From contig CAVZUK010000003.1 in assembly GCA_963778465.1 (NCBI GenBank), positions 2,666,001-2,730,000 on the forward strand: DNA of 64,000 nucleotides, given 5' to 3'. The position numbers were made by a program, and so were the translations under genes. This DNA comes from CAVZBW01 sp963778465. Lineage in GTDB: Bacteria > Actinomycetota > Acidimicrobiia > Acidimicrobiales > RAAP-2. Below the pieces are notes generated by a model. The model was not told where the DNA came from, did no database searches, and was given only the letters and a program-made list of their open reading frames with translations. Positions 50,401 to 59,135 of this stretch are shown in pieces (the first letter of the stretch is position 1; each line of letters starts with the position of its first letter).

Positions 50401-52021
50401 CCAGCTCCTCCCGGATGGCGTCGAGCGGCGGGTTGGTCACCTGGGCAAAGAGCTGGAAGAAGTAGTCGTACAAGAGGCGCGACCGGTTCGACAGCACCGC
50501 CAGGGCGCTGTCGTTGCCCATGGAGCCGAGCGGCTCGCCCCCCGTGACGGCCATCGGCGCGACGAGAAGGCGGAGCTCCTCGGACGTGTAGCCGAACAGC
50601 CTCTGGTGCGCGACGACGCTGGCATGCTGGGGGGTCAGCATGGTGCGGGGCGGCAGCTGCCGCAGCTCCACCTGCTTGCGGTCGGCCCATTCCCCGTACG
50701 GATGGGCACCGACCAGCTCCCGCTTGATCTCGGCGTCTTCGACGATGCGACCACCGGCGGTGTCGACGAGGAACATGCGTCCCGGCTGCAGCCGGCCCTT
50801 GCGGACCACCGAGGCCGGGTCGACGTCCACCACGCCCACCTCGCTCGCCATGACCACGAGGCCCTCGTCGGTGACCCAGTAGCGGGCGGGTCGCAGGCCG
50901 TTTCGGTCGAGGACGGCGCCGGCGAGCGTGCCGTCGGTGAAGGCGATGGCCGCGGGGCCGTCCCACGGTTCCATGATGGCCCGGTGGTACCGGTAGAAGT
51001 CCCGCCGCTTGGGGTCCATCCGGTCGTTGTTCTCCCACGCCTCGGGAATCATCATCAAGACGGCGTGCGGGAGCGAGCGACCGCCGAGGTAGAGCAGCTC
51101 GAGGACCTCGTCGAACGAGGCCGAGTCGCTCGCGCCGGGCGTGCAGACGGGGAAGATCCTCGCCAGGTCGCCCGGGATGAGGTCGCTGCGCAGGAGCGCC
51201 TCGCGGGCCTGCATCCAGTTGCGGTTCCCCATCAGCGTGTTGATCTCGCCGTTGTGCGCCACGTACCGATAGGGATGGGCGAGTGACCAACTGGGGAAGG
51301 TGTTCGTGGAGAACCGCGAGTGCACGAGCGCCAGGCCGCTCATGAAGCGATCGTCGGAGAGGTCCGGGAAGTACTTGTCCACCTGCTGGGCGGTGAGCAT
51401 TCCCTTGTAGACCATGGTTCGGCTCGAGAGCGAGGGGAAGTACGTCCCGAGGAGCTCGTGCTCTGCCCGCTTGCGCAGCACGAAGCAGCGCCGCTCGAGC
51501 GCCAGGGGGTCGGCCAGGGCCCCGGAGGACTCGAGCTCCGGCGACGCGCCGACGAAGACCTGCTCGATGCGGGGTTGGGCATGCCGGGCCGTCTCGCCGA
51601 GGGAGTCGTCCACGGTGGGGACGACCCGCCATCCGAGGACCTTCAGCCCCTCCTGCCCCGCCAGGACGGCGAGCTGGGCCCGGACCTTGCGGGCGTCGTC
51701 GGGGTCCCGGGGCAGGAAGACGAGTCCGGCCCCGTAGAGCCCTTCGAGTGGCAGCTCGAAGCCCGTCGCGGCCGCGATCTCGCAGAGAAACGCATGCGGG
51801 AGCTGGACGAGGATGCCCGAGCCGTCGCCGGTCTCGCTTTCCGCACCGGTGGCGCCACGGTGTGCCAGCCGTTCGAGGACCGAGAGGGCCTGACGGACGA
51901 GGGCATGGCTCTTGCGACCTGCGAGATCGGCCACCAGCCCGACGCCACAGGCGTCGTGCTCGAATGCCGGGTCGTAGAGACCATTGGCGGGCAGCGTTCC
52001 GCCACGGTCCGATCGTGACAT
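47411..52021 (-). CDS. gltB: Glutamate synthase large subunit
   Basis: 1536 residues, full length. The N-terminal glutamine amidotransferase domain uses Cys25 (EHDACGVGLVADL) after a removable leader. Central and FMN-binding synthase domains follow, with the iron-sulfur cluster loop MMRVCHLDTCPVGIATQ near residue 1150, then the GXGXG-type C-terminal domain. It makes glutamate from 2-oxoglutarate and glutamine. ATG after GAAGGA. Divergent from thiO. Confidence 0.97.
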   Translation of the reverse strand: MSRSDRGGTLPANGLYDPAFEHDACGVGLVADLAGRKSHALVRQALSVLERLAHRGATGAESETGDGSGILVQLPHAFLCEIAAATGFELPLEGLYGAGLVFLPRDPDDARKVRAQLAVLAGQEGLKVLGWRVVPTVDDSLGETARHAQPRIEQVFVGASPELESSGALADPLALERRCFVLRKRAEHELLGTYFPSLSSRTMVYKGMLTAQQVDKYFPDLSDDRFMSGLALVHSRFSTNTFPSWSLAHPYRYVAHNGEINTLMGNRNWMQAREALLRSDLIPGDLARIFPVCTPGASDSASFDEVLELLYLGGRSLPHAVLMMIPEAWENNDRMDPKRRDFYRYHRAIMEPWDGPAAIAFTDGTLAGAVLDRNGLRPARYWVTDEGLVVMASEVGVVDVDPASVVRKGRLQPGRMFLVDTAGGRIVEDAEIKRELVGAHPYGEWADRKQVELRQLPPRTMLTPQHASVVAHQRLFGYTSEELRLLVAPMAVTGGEPLGSMGNDSALAVLSNRSRLLYDYFFQLFAQVTNPPLDAIREELVTSMDGVVGPEDNLLDQLAGDAHQIILPRPVIDRDDLAKLLYVNEYGETPGFKAFAVDGLFPVGAAGRAGSPTPEGGRALAQAIDQIRRRVSDAIEDGANIIVLSDRNSTTELAPIPSLLLVSAVHHHLVREKERTRVGLVVESGDAREVHHVALLLGYGAAAVNPYLAFESIDDMIASGQLEGITPRQGHRNYVKAASKGVLKIMSKMGISTISSYNGAQVFEAVGLDRDVVDEYFTGTTSRIGGVGLDVIAAEVAERHHLAHLDRPTERAHRELEVGGEYQWRREGELHLFTPRTVFKLQHGTRTRSYKIFKEYTQAVDEQSEHRATLRGLLRLKAAPERRIPIDEVEPASSIMRRFSTGAMSYGSISAEAHENLAIAMNRIGGRSNTGEGGEDAERFVPDANGDLRRSAIKQVASGRFGVTSEYLVNSDDLQIKISQGAKPGEGGQLPGTKVYPWIARTRSSTPGVGLISPPPHHDIYSIEDIAQLIHDLKSANPRARVHVKLVAEVGVGTVAAGVAKARSDVVLISGHDGGTGAAPMTSIKHAGIPWELGLAETQQTLMANGLRDRIVVQVDGQMKTGRDVIIGALLGAEEYGFATAPLVVSGCIMMRVCHLDTCPVGIATQNPELRQRFNGKPEFVTTFFEYIAEEVRELLACLGLRSLDEAIGRVDLLDTARAVDHWKAEGLDLSPILVVPDAPYGDTRRCVREQDHGLDRALDQRFLEACRPAIEDGTPVRLSVDISNVDRTVGTLLGYEITRRHGGQGLEPGTIDLTFHGSAGQSFGAFVPRGVTMRLVGDANDYLGKGLSGGHLVVRPPEASPFEAEDQIVAGNVILYGATAGSAFLRGQVGERFCVRNSGALAVVEGVGDHGCEYMTGGRVVVLGPTGRNFGAGMSGGLAFIYDPERSFGDRYNPELVDVEPLDHEDRSWLAEVVEQHLRETGSAVAERLLADWDQAVQEMVKVVPRDFRRVMEATERAIAQGESVEAAVMAASHG

Positions 52022-52210
52022 GGTCGTCCTTCAGGGCTCGGGGTCCCGGGCTCGAGCCGGTACCACAAACTGAAACCGCCTTACGACGGGGGTGCTGCCC
52101 GGGACGACGCTGGCCCTGCAGCTCCGGTCAAGGATACACCGCCCATGCGGGCGCCAGGACACCCCCACGCCGCGGAAGCATCCAAAGCCCCTGTCAGTAG
52201 GCTCGGCCGC

Positions 52211-53380
52211 GTGGAGGTCGGGGTCCGGGACGCGGCGGGTCTTGCCGGGACGCCCGACATCGTCGTCGTCGGCGCGGGGGTGATCGGGCTCTCGGCGGCG
52301 TGGTGGCTCGCCCGGGCGGGGCTGCGCGTGAGCCTGGCGGACCCCGACCCGGGCCGTGGGTCCTCGTGGGTGGCCGCGGGAATGCTCGCACCGGTCTCCG
52401 AGGCACACTACGGCGAGGAGGAGATGGTCAAGATCCTCGTCAGGGCTGCGGCGCGCTGGCCCGCGTTCGCCGGGGCGCTCCTGGACGAGGTCGGCTGCGA
52501 CGTCGGGTACCGACCGTGCGGCACCGTCGTGGTGGCGGCCGACGCGTCGGATCGGGCCGCCCTGGACGACTTGATCGGGTTGCCGGAGCGCCTCGGCTTG
52601 GACGTGCGCAGGTTGAGCGGCCGAGCCTGCCGGGACGCCGTTCCGGCCCTGGCCCCAGGTGTTCGAGGCGGCGCCGAGATGCCCGGCGATCACCAGGTCG
52701 ACAATCGGCGCCTGGTGGAGGCCCTCCTGGCCGCCGTCGGCGGCTCGTCCGTTCGCCTGCACCGCGAAGCGGCCCGGTCGCTCATGCTCGGCGCGGACGG
52801 GGCCGTGTCGGGCGTGGCGCTCGTGGGCGGCGAGACGATCGCCGCCCCCCGGGTGCTCCTTGCGACGGGCGCCCGGGCGGGCTCGTTCGAAGGCGTGCCT
52901 GAAGGGGTGCTGCCCCCCGTGCGCCCGGTCAAGGGCCATCTCCTCCGGCTGCGCGGCCCGGTCGATCCGCCGCTGCTCTCGCGTACGGTCCGCGGGCTGG
53001 TGCACGGTCGCTCGTGCTATCTCGTGCCTCGGCGGGACGGCACGTTGGTGGTCGGGGCAACCGAGGAGGAAAGGGGCTTCGACGACCGGGTGCAGGCGGG
53101 TCCGGTGCACGACCTGCTCCACGACGCCCGGACACTCGTGCCGGGAATCGACGAGCTCGTGCTCGAAGAGTCCATTGCCGGACTGCGACCGGGATCGCCC
53201 GACAACCGGCCGTACCTCGGCTGGACGGCGGTCCCGGGCCTCGCCGTCGCCGCAGGCCACTACCGCAACGGCGTGCTCCTCGCACCGCTCACCGCCGAGG
53301 CGGTCGTCCGTCTCGTGGTCTCTGGGTCGCTGCCGGACGATCTCGGGTCACTCGACGCGCAGCGACGAGCCCTGGCGTGA
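52211..53380 (+). CDS. thiO: Glycine oxidase ThiO
   Basis: 389 residues. FAD-binding IVVVGAGVIGLSAAWWLARAG near the N-terminus, then GSSWVAAGMLAPVSE and the C-terminal GLRPGSPDNRPYLG, YRNGVLLAPLTA motifs of the DadA/ThiO family. It oxidises glycine to iminoglycine for the thiazole of thiamine. GTG at 52211 fits the family length. No TPP riboswitch was found in the 189-bp gap upstream. It overlaps thiS (GTGA). Confidence 0.88.
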   Translation: MEVGVRDAAGLAGTPDIVVVGAGVIGLSAAWWLARAGLRVSLADPDPGRGSSWVAAGMLAPVSEAHYGEEEMVKILVRAAARWPAFAGALLDEVGCDVGYRPCGTVVVAADASDRAALDDLIGLPERLGLDVRRLSGRACRDAVPALAPGVRGGAEMPGDHQVDNRRLVEALLAAVGGSSVRLHREAARSLMLGADGAVSGVALVGGETIAAPRVLLATGARAGSFEGVPEGVLPPVRPVKGHLLRLRGPVDPPLLSRTVRGLVHGRSCYLVPRRDGTLVVGATEEERGFDDRVQAGPVHDLLHDARTLVPGIDELVLEESIAGLRPGSPDNRPYLGWTAVPGLAVAAGHYRNGVLLAPLTAEAVVRLVVSGSLPDDLGSLDAQRRALA

Positions 53381-53592
53381 CCTCCGACGGCCTCGACATC
53401 ACGGTGAACGGGGCCGCGACACGGTTGGAGCCCGGGACCACCGTCGCCGCCCTCGTCCGCCGTTGGTGCGAGTCCGACCGCGGCGTGGCGGTGGCGATCG
53501 AGCGCGACATCGTGCCGCGCTCGCTGTGGGAGGTCACCGAGCTCTCCGACGGAGCCCGGGTGGAGATCGTCGGGGCCGCCGCCGGCGGCTGA
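53377..53592 (+). CDS. thiS: Sulfur-carrier protein ThiS
   Basis: 71 residues, ubiquitin-like fold: DITVNGAATRLEPGTTVAALVRRW, then AVAIERDIVPRSLWEVTELSDGARVEIV and the essential C-terminal GG (AAAGG). It is thiocarboxylated and donates sulfur to the thiazole. GTG start overlapping thiO stop. The usual next gene thiG is absent. Confidence 0.9.
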   Translation: MTSDGLDITVNGAATRLEPGTTVAALVRRWCESDRGVAVAIERDIVPRSLWEVTELSDGARVEIVGAAAGG

Positions 53593-53630
53593 GGCCGGAA
53601 CCTGAGGCCGGAAGCTGAGGCCGGCGACCC
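53591..53630 (+). repeat. Three 13-bp direct repeats after thiS
   Basis: CTGAGGCCGGAAC/CTGAGGCCGGAAG/CTGAGGCCGGCGA follow directly after the thiS stop codon. They are head-to-tail and nearly identical, and not inside a gene. No secondary structure of terminator type is evident. Confidence 0.65.
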
Positions 53631-53642
53631 GGCACGCAGCTC

Positions 53643-54272
53643 TCAGGTGGTCGAGGGAAGTTGCTCCTCGGCGGCGGTCTGAGGCTCGTCGGCCGCCCTG
53701 ATCACGAGCGCGATCCAGACGGCGACACCCCCGAGGGCGAGCGTCGAGAAGGCGTCGAGGAGCTCACCGGCCATCTGCCAGGTGGCGCCGGGTGCGGAGT
53801 CGTTGAGCAATGCGACGTTGAGTCCGATCCCGAAGAGGCCACCGATCCCGGTCACCACGAGTCCGATCCCGACGACGAGTAGGGGCACGACGAGGCGTCG
53901 GCGCGTCCAGCCCGGGGCGCGGAGGGGCGGGATGATCGCCAGGACGCCGATGAGCACCGCTGCCGTGCCCACGAGGCTCAGCACGCCGTTCACGATGAGC
54001 CAACCCGAGCCGGTCAGGTTCTGGTCGGCGTAGGCCACGCCGAGCCCGATGCTCGTGATCTGCAGGCCGACCTCGAGCAGCACGCCGAGCGCCAGCAGGA
54101 CCATCGGGGGCTGGAGAAGCCTCCTCGACCAGACTCGACCGGACCGCGGGGACGCCCACTGGGCGCCGTCGCAGACGGGGCAGACGTACTGGCCACCTCG
54201 CACGCTCAGCTGGCTGCTCGGGAAGGAGTGCCCGTACGGGCAGGTGACGGTGGCTGGTGGATCGGGCATCAT
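53643..54272 (-). CDS. Zinc-ribbon-containing multi-pass membrane protein
   Basis: 209 residues. An N-terminal zinc-ribbon-like motif (CPYGHSFP...YVCPVC) is followed by about four transmembrane helices (MVLLALGVLLEVGLQITSIGLGVAYA; LIVNGVLSLVGTAAVLIGVLAIIP; LLVVGIGLVVTGIGGLFGIGL; a last one in LLDAFSTLALGGVAVWIALVI). ATG 54272 chosen over an upstream reading without family-like sequence. Function unknown. Confidence 0.65.
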   Translation of the reverse strand: MMPDPPATVTCPYGHSFPSSQLSVRGGQYVCPVCDGAQWASPRSGRVWSRRLLQPPMVLLALGVLLEVGLQITSIGLGVAYADQNLTGSGWLIVNGVLSLVGTAAVLIGVLAIIPPLRAPGWTRRRLVVPLLVVGIGLVVTGIGGLFGIGLNVALLNDSAPGATWQMAGELLDAFSTLALGGVAVWIALVIRAADEPQTAAEEQLPSTT

Positions 54273-54336
54273 CGGCGACAGTCTTGCGCACCGAGGGCTC
54301 GGTCGGGCGTAGGGCATCGCCGGTAAATTCGGCGCG

Positions 54337-55968
54337 GTGGCCATGACAGGGTGGGCTGGCCGCCGATCGTGGTGGGGCTGGGGACTGGAGGACGCCGCCC
54401 TCGGGCGGCACGAGCGGGGACGCCTCGCCGCCACGATGGAGGGGCTCTTGGGCGTGGAACTGCTCGCGCCCTACGAGCCCCCGGCGCTGGAGGATCTCGC
54501 GCTCGACGCTCCCCGCCTGGAGATCCCCGGCTCGTTGGCGGCCGTGTGCTCCGATCGCCCGTTCGACCGGGCCGGCCACTGCTACGGCAAGTCCTACCGA
54601 GACGTGATCCGTGCCCTGCGGGGAGAGCTCGAGCATCCCCCCGACGTGGTGGCGTTCCCCAGGGGAGAGTCGGACCTCGTCGCCGTCCTCGATTGGTGCT
54701 CCTCCGTGGGGGCGGCCGCCGTCCCCTACGGCGGCGGATCGTCGGTGGTGGGCGGCGTCGAGTGCGACGTCGGCGACGGCTACCGGGGCGCGGTCTCCGT
54801 CGATCTCGGCCGGCTGGACCGGGTGATCGAGGTGGACCGGATATCGAGCGCAGCACAGATCCAGGCCGGCGTGCTCGGGCCGGCGCTCGAGGACCAGCTG
54901 CGTCCATTCGGGCTCACCTTGCGGCACTACCCCCAGTCCTTCGAGTTCTCCACTCTCGGCGGGTGGCTCGCCACGCGCTCGGCGGGGCACTACGCGACGG
55001 GTCCCACACACATCGACGACCGCGTCGAAGCCATGCGGGTCGTCGCCCCGACCGGGGTCCTCGAGACGCGGCGACTCCCCGGCTCCGGGGCCGGTCCGTC
55101 TCCGGATCGGCTCCTGCTCGGCTCCGAGGGCGTGCTCGGCATCATCGTCGAGGCATGGATGCGGCTCCAGAGCCGCCCGCGATTCCGGGCGTCGGCCGAG
55201 GTCCGGTTCGGACGGCTCGGGCTCGCCGCCGCCGCGATGAGGGAGATCGCCCAGTCCGGCCTCACGCCGGCCAACTGCCGGCTGCTCGACCCCGGCGAGG
55301 CGGCGATCTCGGCCGGGACGGACGGGGAGGCCCACGTGCTGCTGCTCGGTTTCGAGTCGCCGGACCACCCCGAGGACGCGGCGCTTCGCCGCTCCGTCGA
55401 GCTGTGCGCCGATCACGGCGGCAGCGTCCACGGCGAGCTCCGGGTGGTCGAGATGGATCCCTCCGCCTCCGATGCCCACGTGACGAGCGCAGGCCGACGT
55501 TTCAGGAGCGCGTTCCTCCGAGCTCCCTACCTCCGGGATGCGTTGGCGGCCTCGTCGGTCATCGTCGAGACCTTCGAGACGGCCTGCACCTGGGACGCCT
55601 TCGAGGCGCTCCACGCCGGGGTGGTCCAGGCGTCGCTGTCCGCCGCCCGGGAGGTCTGCGGGACGGGGCTGCTCACGAGCCGGGTGACCCACGTGTACCC
55701 GGACGGGCTGGCGCCCTACTACACGCTTTATGCACCGGGACGCCGTGGGTGCGAGGTCAGCCAGTGGGACGAGATCAAGTCGGCGGTGGCCGAGACGATC
55801 GTCGCCTACGGGGGCACCGTCACCCACCACCATGGGATCGGCCGAATCCACCGGCCGTGGTACGACCGGCAGCATCCGGCCCTCCACGCCGGGGTCCTCG
55901 CCGCGACCAAGTCGGTGCTCGACCCCGATTGGATCCTCAATCCGGGCGTGCTCGTCGACCGCCCCTGA
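54337..55968 (+). CDS. FAD-linked oxidase, alkyldihydroxyacetonephosphate synthase-like
   Basis: 543 residues, VAO/PCMH fold. FAD-binding VPYGGGSSVVGGVE and the LGGWLATRSAGH loop mark the domain; HHHGIGRIHRPWY near the C-terminus is the ADPS-type signature including the catalytic His cluster. Actinobacterial members are usually annotated as FAD-binding oxidoreductases; ether-lipid synthesis is plausible but unproven. GTG at 54337 or ATG two codons later. Divergent from the zinc-ribbon gene. Confidence 0.88.
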   Translation: MAMTGWAGRRSWWGWGLEDAALGRHERGRLAATMEGLLGVELLAPYEPPALEDLALDAPRLEIPGSLAAVCSDRPFDRAGHCYGKSYRDVIRALRGELEHPPDVVAFPRGESDLVAVLDWCSSVGAAAVPYGGGSSVVGGVECDVGDGYRGAVSVDLGRLDRVIEVDRISSAAQIQAGVLGPALEDQLRPFGLTLRHYPQSFEFSTLGGWLATRSAGHYATGPTHIDDRVEAMRVVAPTGVLETRRLPGSGAGPSPDRLLLGSEGVLGIIVEAWMRLQSRPRFRASAEVRFGRLGLAAAAMREIAQSGLTPANCRLLDPGEAAISAGTDGEAHVLLLGFESPDHPEDAALRRSVELCADHGGSVHGELRVVEMDPSASDAHVTSAGRRFRSAFLRAPYLRDALAASSVIVETFETACTWDAFEALHAGVVQASLSAAREVCGTGLLTSRVTHVYPDGLAPYYTLYAPGRRGCEVSQWDEIKSAVAETIVAYGGTVTHHHGIGRIHRPWYDRQHPALHAGVLAATKSVLDPDWILNPGVLVDRP

Positions 55969-56010
55969 CCATCGGTCACGCCGACGGGAAGGGCGAGGGA
56001 GAATAGGGCC

Positions 56011-56634
56011 ATGGGACGCGTGTACGAGTCGATCGACGAGCGCCTGGCGGCATTCATCGACCGCCAGCCGATGTTCTTCGTCGCCACCGCTCCTTCGGGC
56101 ACCGGCGGTCACGTCAACTGCTCCCCCAAGAGCAACGACGGCGATCTGGTCGTCCTCGCCGAGCGCGAGGTGGCGTACCGAGACCTCACCGGCAGCGGGG
56201 TGGAGACGATCGCGCACCTCCGGGACAACGGGCGGATCGTCATCATGCTGTGCGCGTTCGAGGGACCGCCCCGGATCGTGCGCCTGCACGGGCGCGGGGA
56301 GGCGATCGTGCCCTCGGACCCGCGCTTTGCCGCACTCGCCGCCCGCTTCCCCGAGCACGGCGGCACGAGGGCGTTCATACGCCTGGACGTGGACCGGATC
56401 TCCGATTCCTGCGGTTACGGGGTGCCCCTCATGACCTTCGTGGGCCATCGGGAGAACCTGGACCACTGGGCCGAGACCAAGGGCGCTCAGGGCATGGCCG
56501 ACTACCGCGCGGAGAAGAACGCGCAGAGTCTCGACGGCTTGGCGGGGCTTCCCCAGCCGGGCGAGACGACGGAGGCCCAGCTGGCAACCGGTGCGCCGAG
56601 CCCCGCTGGGCGGACGTCCACTCGGGGTTCTTGA
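56011..56634 (+). CDS. Pyridoxamine 5'-phosphate oxidase-fold protein
   Basis: 207 residues. The split-barrel pattern is visible in MFFVATAPSGTGGHVNCSPKSNDGDLVVLAERE, VAYRDLTGSGVETIAHLRDNGRIVIMLCAFEG and GRGEAIVPSDPRFAAL, then SCGYGVPLMTF. This is the PPOX-like flavin-binding subgroup whose members often bind FMN. It lies 42 bp after the FAD oxidase gene on the same strand. Confidence 0.82.
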   Translation: MGRVYESIDERLAAFIDRQPMFFVATAPSGTGGHVNCSPKSNDGDLVVLAEREVAYRDLTGSGVETIAHLRDNGRIVIMLCAFEGPPRIVRLHGRGEAIVPSDPRFAALAARFPEHGGTRAFIRLDVDRISDSCGYGVPLMTFVGHRENLDHWAETKGAQGMADYRAEKNAQSLDGLAGLPQPGETTEAQLATGAPSPAGRTSTRGS

Positions 56635-56781
56635 TCACCGGGCCGTTCGTGGCGCCCTCTGCCGATCGGGCGCTCCCCGCCTCTGTTCTCGGCTCTGTGG
56701 TAGGCCCGCGGGCAGCTCCGTGCGGCCCCGTCCCGTCGACCCCCGTCGTCTGCGTGCTGTGTGCGGTCGGCGGATGAGCGC

Positions 56782-58839
56782 CTAGCGGAGCGCCCGGTTC
56801 ACCCCTTCGACCACGGCCTTCCAGTCCGTGCGCTCGGCCGCCGTGAGGTCCTGGGCGGTGTGGTCGCGGGTCCAGCGCACGTACGTCTTGGCGAGCTGGT
56901 ACCGGGAGAAGGTCGATCCGAGGGCCTCCGCACAGACCTCGACGATGGAACGACTGGGCTGCACCGACGCCTGGACGGCCACGTCCCAGCCGAGGGCTTC
57001 CTTCGCCACGGAGATGAGCGTCTCGCGCAGCAGGTCCTCGATCTGGACGCGAAGGATCGAGCCGCTGTAGAGGTCGCGGACGCGCAGGATGCCCTGGTTG
57101 CCGAGTGCGCCGATCAAGGTGTCCTGTCGGGCCGACTGGTCGCTCGAGGGGTCCGAGTCGAGCAGCGCGGCCACCTTCACGTCCTTCGAATGCAAGATCG
57201 TGGCGAAGTAGACGAGCTTGTCTGCACCGCCGGCGGGGACGAGCGTGATCTCTTGGTCGAACGTCGCCTCACCCGACTCACGCAGGAGGGCGGCCGTGGC
57301 CTCGAGGTACCAATAGTCGGTGAGGGAACCGAGCAGGAGGTTCCTCTGGTGGCCGAAGAGCGTCTGGGCCAGGTCGTAGCCGAGCGCCTCTTGGAGCGGG
57401 AGGAGCGAGGCGGGATCCTCCGCCACGAGTCCGGTGTGCACCTTGGTGCCGACGCGTCGATCGGTCAGCTCGACGACGCGCACCTGGTCCAGCTCGTCGG
57501 GCCCGACGAGGAACGGCGAATGGGTGGTGAAGAGCAACTGGTTCGACTTGGCCAGCCTCGACAGCGTCGAGCGGAACTCGCGTTGCTTGAGCCCGTGCAG
57601 GCTGAGTCCGGGCTCGTCCAAGAGCAGGATCGCGTCTCGGTCGTGGTCCTGGGCCTGGGCGAAGAACACGATGAAGAAGGAGACGAGCCACTGGAAGCCC
57701 TCGGAGCGCTGGTCGAGCTCGACCTCGACCCCGAGGGAGTCCTCCACCACCACCTTGAGGTACTGCTGGTCGGCCTTGATGCGGATCGTGTAGTCGGCCC
57801 CCGAGCCCCCCGCGCCGCCCGCCTCCCCGGCGGGCTGCCACACCTCCTTGATCTGCTGTGTGAGCCGGAGCGAGGCGGCGTTCAAGGTGGCGTCGCGCTC
57901 GTCGAGCCGGGCCCGGTAGCGGTCGAAGGCTTCGCTGTTGGAGGGGGGAGGCTCTTCGGCTCGGCCCAGGTCCGAGAGTTGCCGGGCCGAGAAGTTGAGG
58001 AGCTTGAGCAGGCAGAAGTTGCCGAAGTTGTAGGGATCGCGTTCGTCGATCCCGCCGTCTTCGATCGCCGCGGCCAGGTGGCCGAGATGCAGGAGCGGCG
58101 TGACCCGGGCGTACGTCGAGAAGTAGAGCAGGACCGGCAGGCGCTTGCTCAGCTCGTCGAGCACCCCGTCGTGCGCCGCACCGAGCGCGATCGTCTCTCG
58201 CAGGGATGCGAGGCGATTGATCTCGAGCGTGTTGGCCTCGTCGACGTGGGGCGCCACGCTCGAGTCCAACCACGACCCGAGCCGTCGCGCCTCCTCCCGG
58301 CCGATCGGCCGGGCGTCCATCCAGGACCCGATGATCTCGTTGAGCTGCTCGGAGGGCAGCGTGACCGTGTTGCCCCGGGGGCGGCCCGGGACCCGGAAGT
58401 CGACGTGCGCCGCGATCCGGCGCAGGGCGTCCTTCTGCGAGCCGAGCGTGGCGATGGACGGTGCGTCGAGCAGCCCGTGCTGCTCCTTGTTCTCGAGCGA
58501 GGTGGCACGCCAGTAGCGGACCTCGGTGAAGGCAGGGGAGATGGCCCTGATCGCCGCCTTGTCGTCGTCCTCCAGGTCGAACTCGGCCTCCACGACGTAC
58601 ACGTCCTGGGCCCGGAGCTGCCCGGACTGCAGCTCGTGGTACTCGGACCGGGGGTAGTCCCGCAGCGGTTCGAAGGGCTTTGCGTGCGGGCCGTGGTGGA
58701 TGTGCTCGAGCGCTCGGAGCACGGCGGTCTTGCCCGCCTCGTTGGGGCCCACGAGGATGGTCTTGGACGATTCCACGCGGAACCAATCGCTGTCCCGGAT
58801 GCTCCGATAGTTCTGGACCCTTGCTCTGCTCAAACGCAT
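56782..58839 (-). CDS. OLD-family-like ABC/AAA ATPase with C-terminal TOPRIM-like region
   Basis: 685 residues. Walker A GPNEAGKT at 31-38 after a RAD50/RecF-like start (RVQNYRSIRDSDWF), a coiled-coil insert (about 150-370), Walker B AILLLDEPGLSLHG near 400 and H-loop FTTHSPFLV. The C-terminal part resembles the TOPRIM nuclease of OLD proteins: LLLGSLTDYWYLEA near 500 and LLDSDPSSD near 557. At the position of the usual acidic E-G the sequence reads G-S, so the normal metal ligand is missing. OLD proteins act in phage defence or DNA processing. No UvrD partner (as in Gabija) is adjacent. Confidence 0.78.
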   Translation of the reverse strand: MRLSRARVQNYRSIRDSDWFRVESSKTILVGPNEAGKTAVLRALEHIHHGPHAKPFEPLRDYPRSEYHELQSGQLRAQDVYVVEAEFDLEDDDKAAIRAISPAFTEVRYWRATSLENKEQHGLLDAPSIATLGSQKDALRRIAAHVDFRVPGRPRGNTVTLPSEQLNEIIGSWMDARPIGREEARRLGSWLDSSVAPHVDEANTLEINRLASLRETIALGAAHDGVLDELSKRLPVLLYFSTYARVTPLLHLGHLAAAIEDGGIDERDPYNFGNFCLLKLLNFSARQLSDLGRAEEPPPSNSEAFDRYRARLDERDATLNAASLRLTQQIKEVWQPAGEAGGAGGSGADYTIRIKADQQYLKVVVEDSLGVEVELDQRSEGFQWLVSFFIVFFAQAQDHDRDAILLLDEPGLSLHGLKQREFRSTLSRLAKSNQLLFTTHSPFLVGPDELDQVRVVELTDRRVGTKVHTGLVAEDPASLLPLQEALGYDLAQTLFGHQRNLLLGSLTDYWYLEATAALLRESGEATFDQEITLVPAGGADKLVYFATILHSKDVKVAALLDSDPSSDQSARQDTLIGALGNQGILRVRDLYSGSILRVQIEDLLRETLISVAKEALGWDVAVQASVQPSRSIVEVCAEALGSTFSRYQLAKTYVRWTRDHTAQDLTAAERTDWKAVVEGVNRALR

Positions 58840-59135
58840 GCCGTCCCCACACCTCCGGGATGCCTGGCCGCCTCGTGACGGCTAGCTAGTCGATTTGCTC
58901 TAGGCGGCCGAACGGGACAGCGCCACGCACCACGGCGTCGGAAGGTTCCAGATGGGGTGTCGGCGTGTCCGGGCACATGTGCTTCTCCCCGTCAACACGA
59001 AGTCAACGATGTCCGACAAGGCACACTACGGGGCCCGTCCCGCTCGGGGGTGGATGGCCGGCGCTCCCGTTCCCCCAGCCGAGAACGCGGGCCGGTGGCC
59101 GTCGGTGCTGGGGCAGAGGAGGAGGCGGCGGCGAA
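58840..59135. other. Intergenic region without recognised gene
   Basis: About 296 bp between two minus-strand genes, just upstream of the OLD-like ATPase. Short open frames exist but none shows family-like sequence or a ribosome site. It likely contains the ATPase promoter; CTAGCTAG near 58884 is a local palindrome. No repeats or RNA structure stood out. Confidence 0.4.

Noticed and set aside
52022..52210. TPP riboswitch upstream of thiO
   Set aside because: The region begins with a GGGGGTGCT-like string, but the essential CUGAGA core and the later conserved arm are absent.
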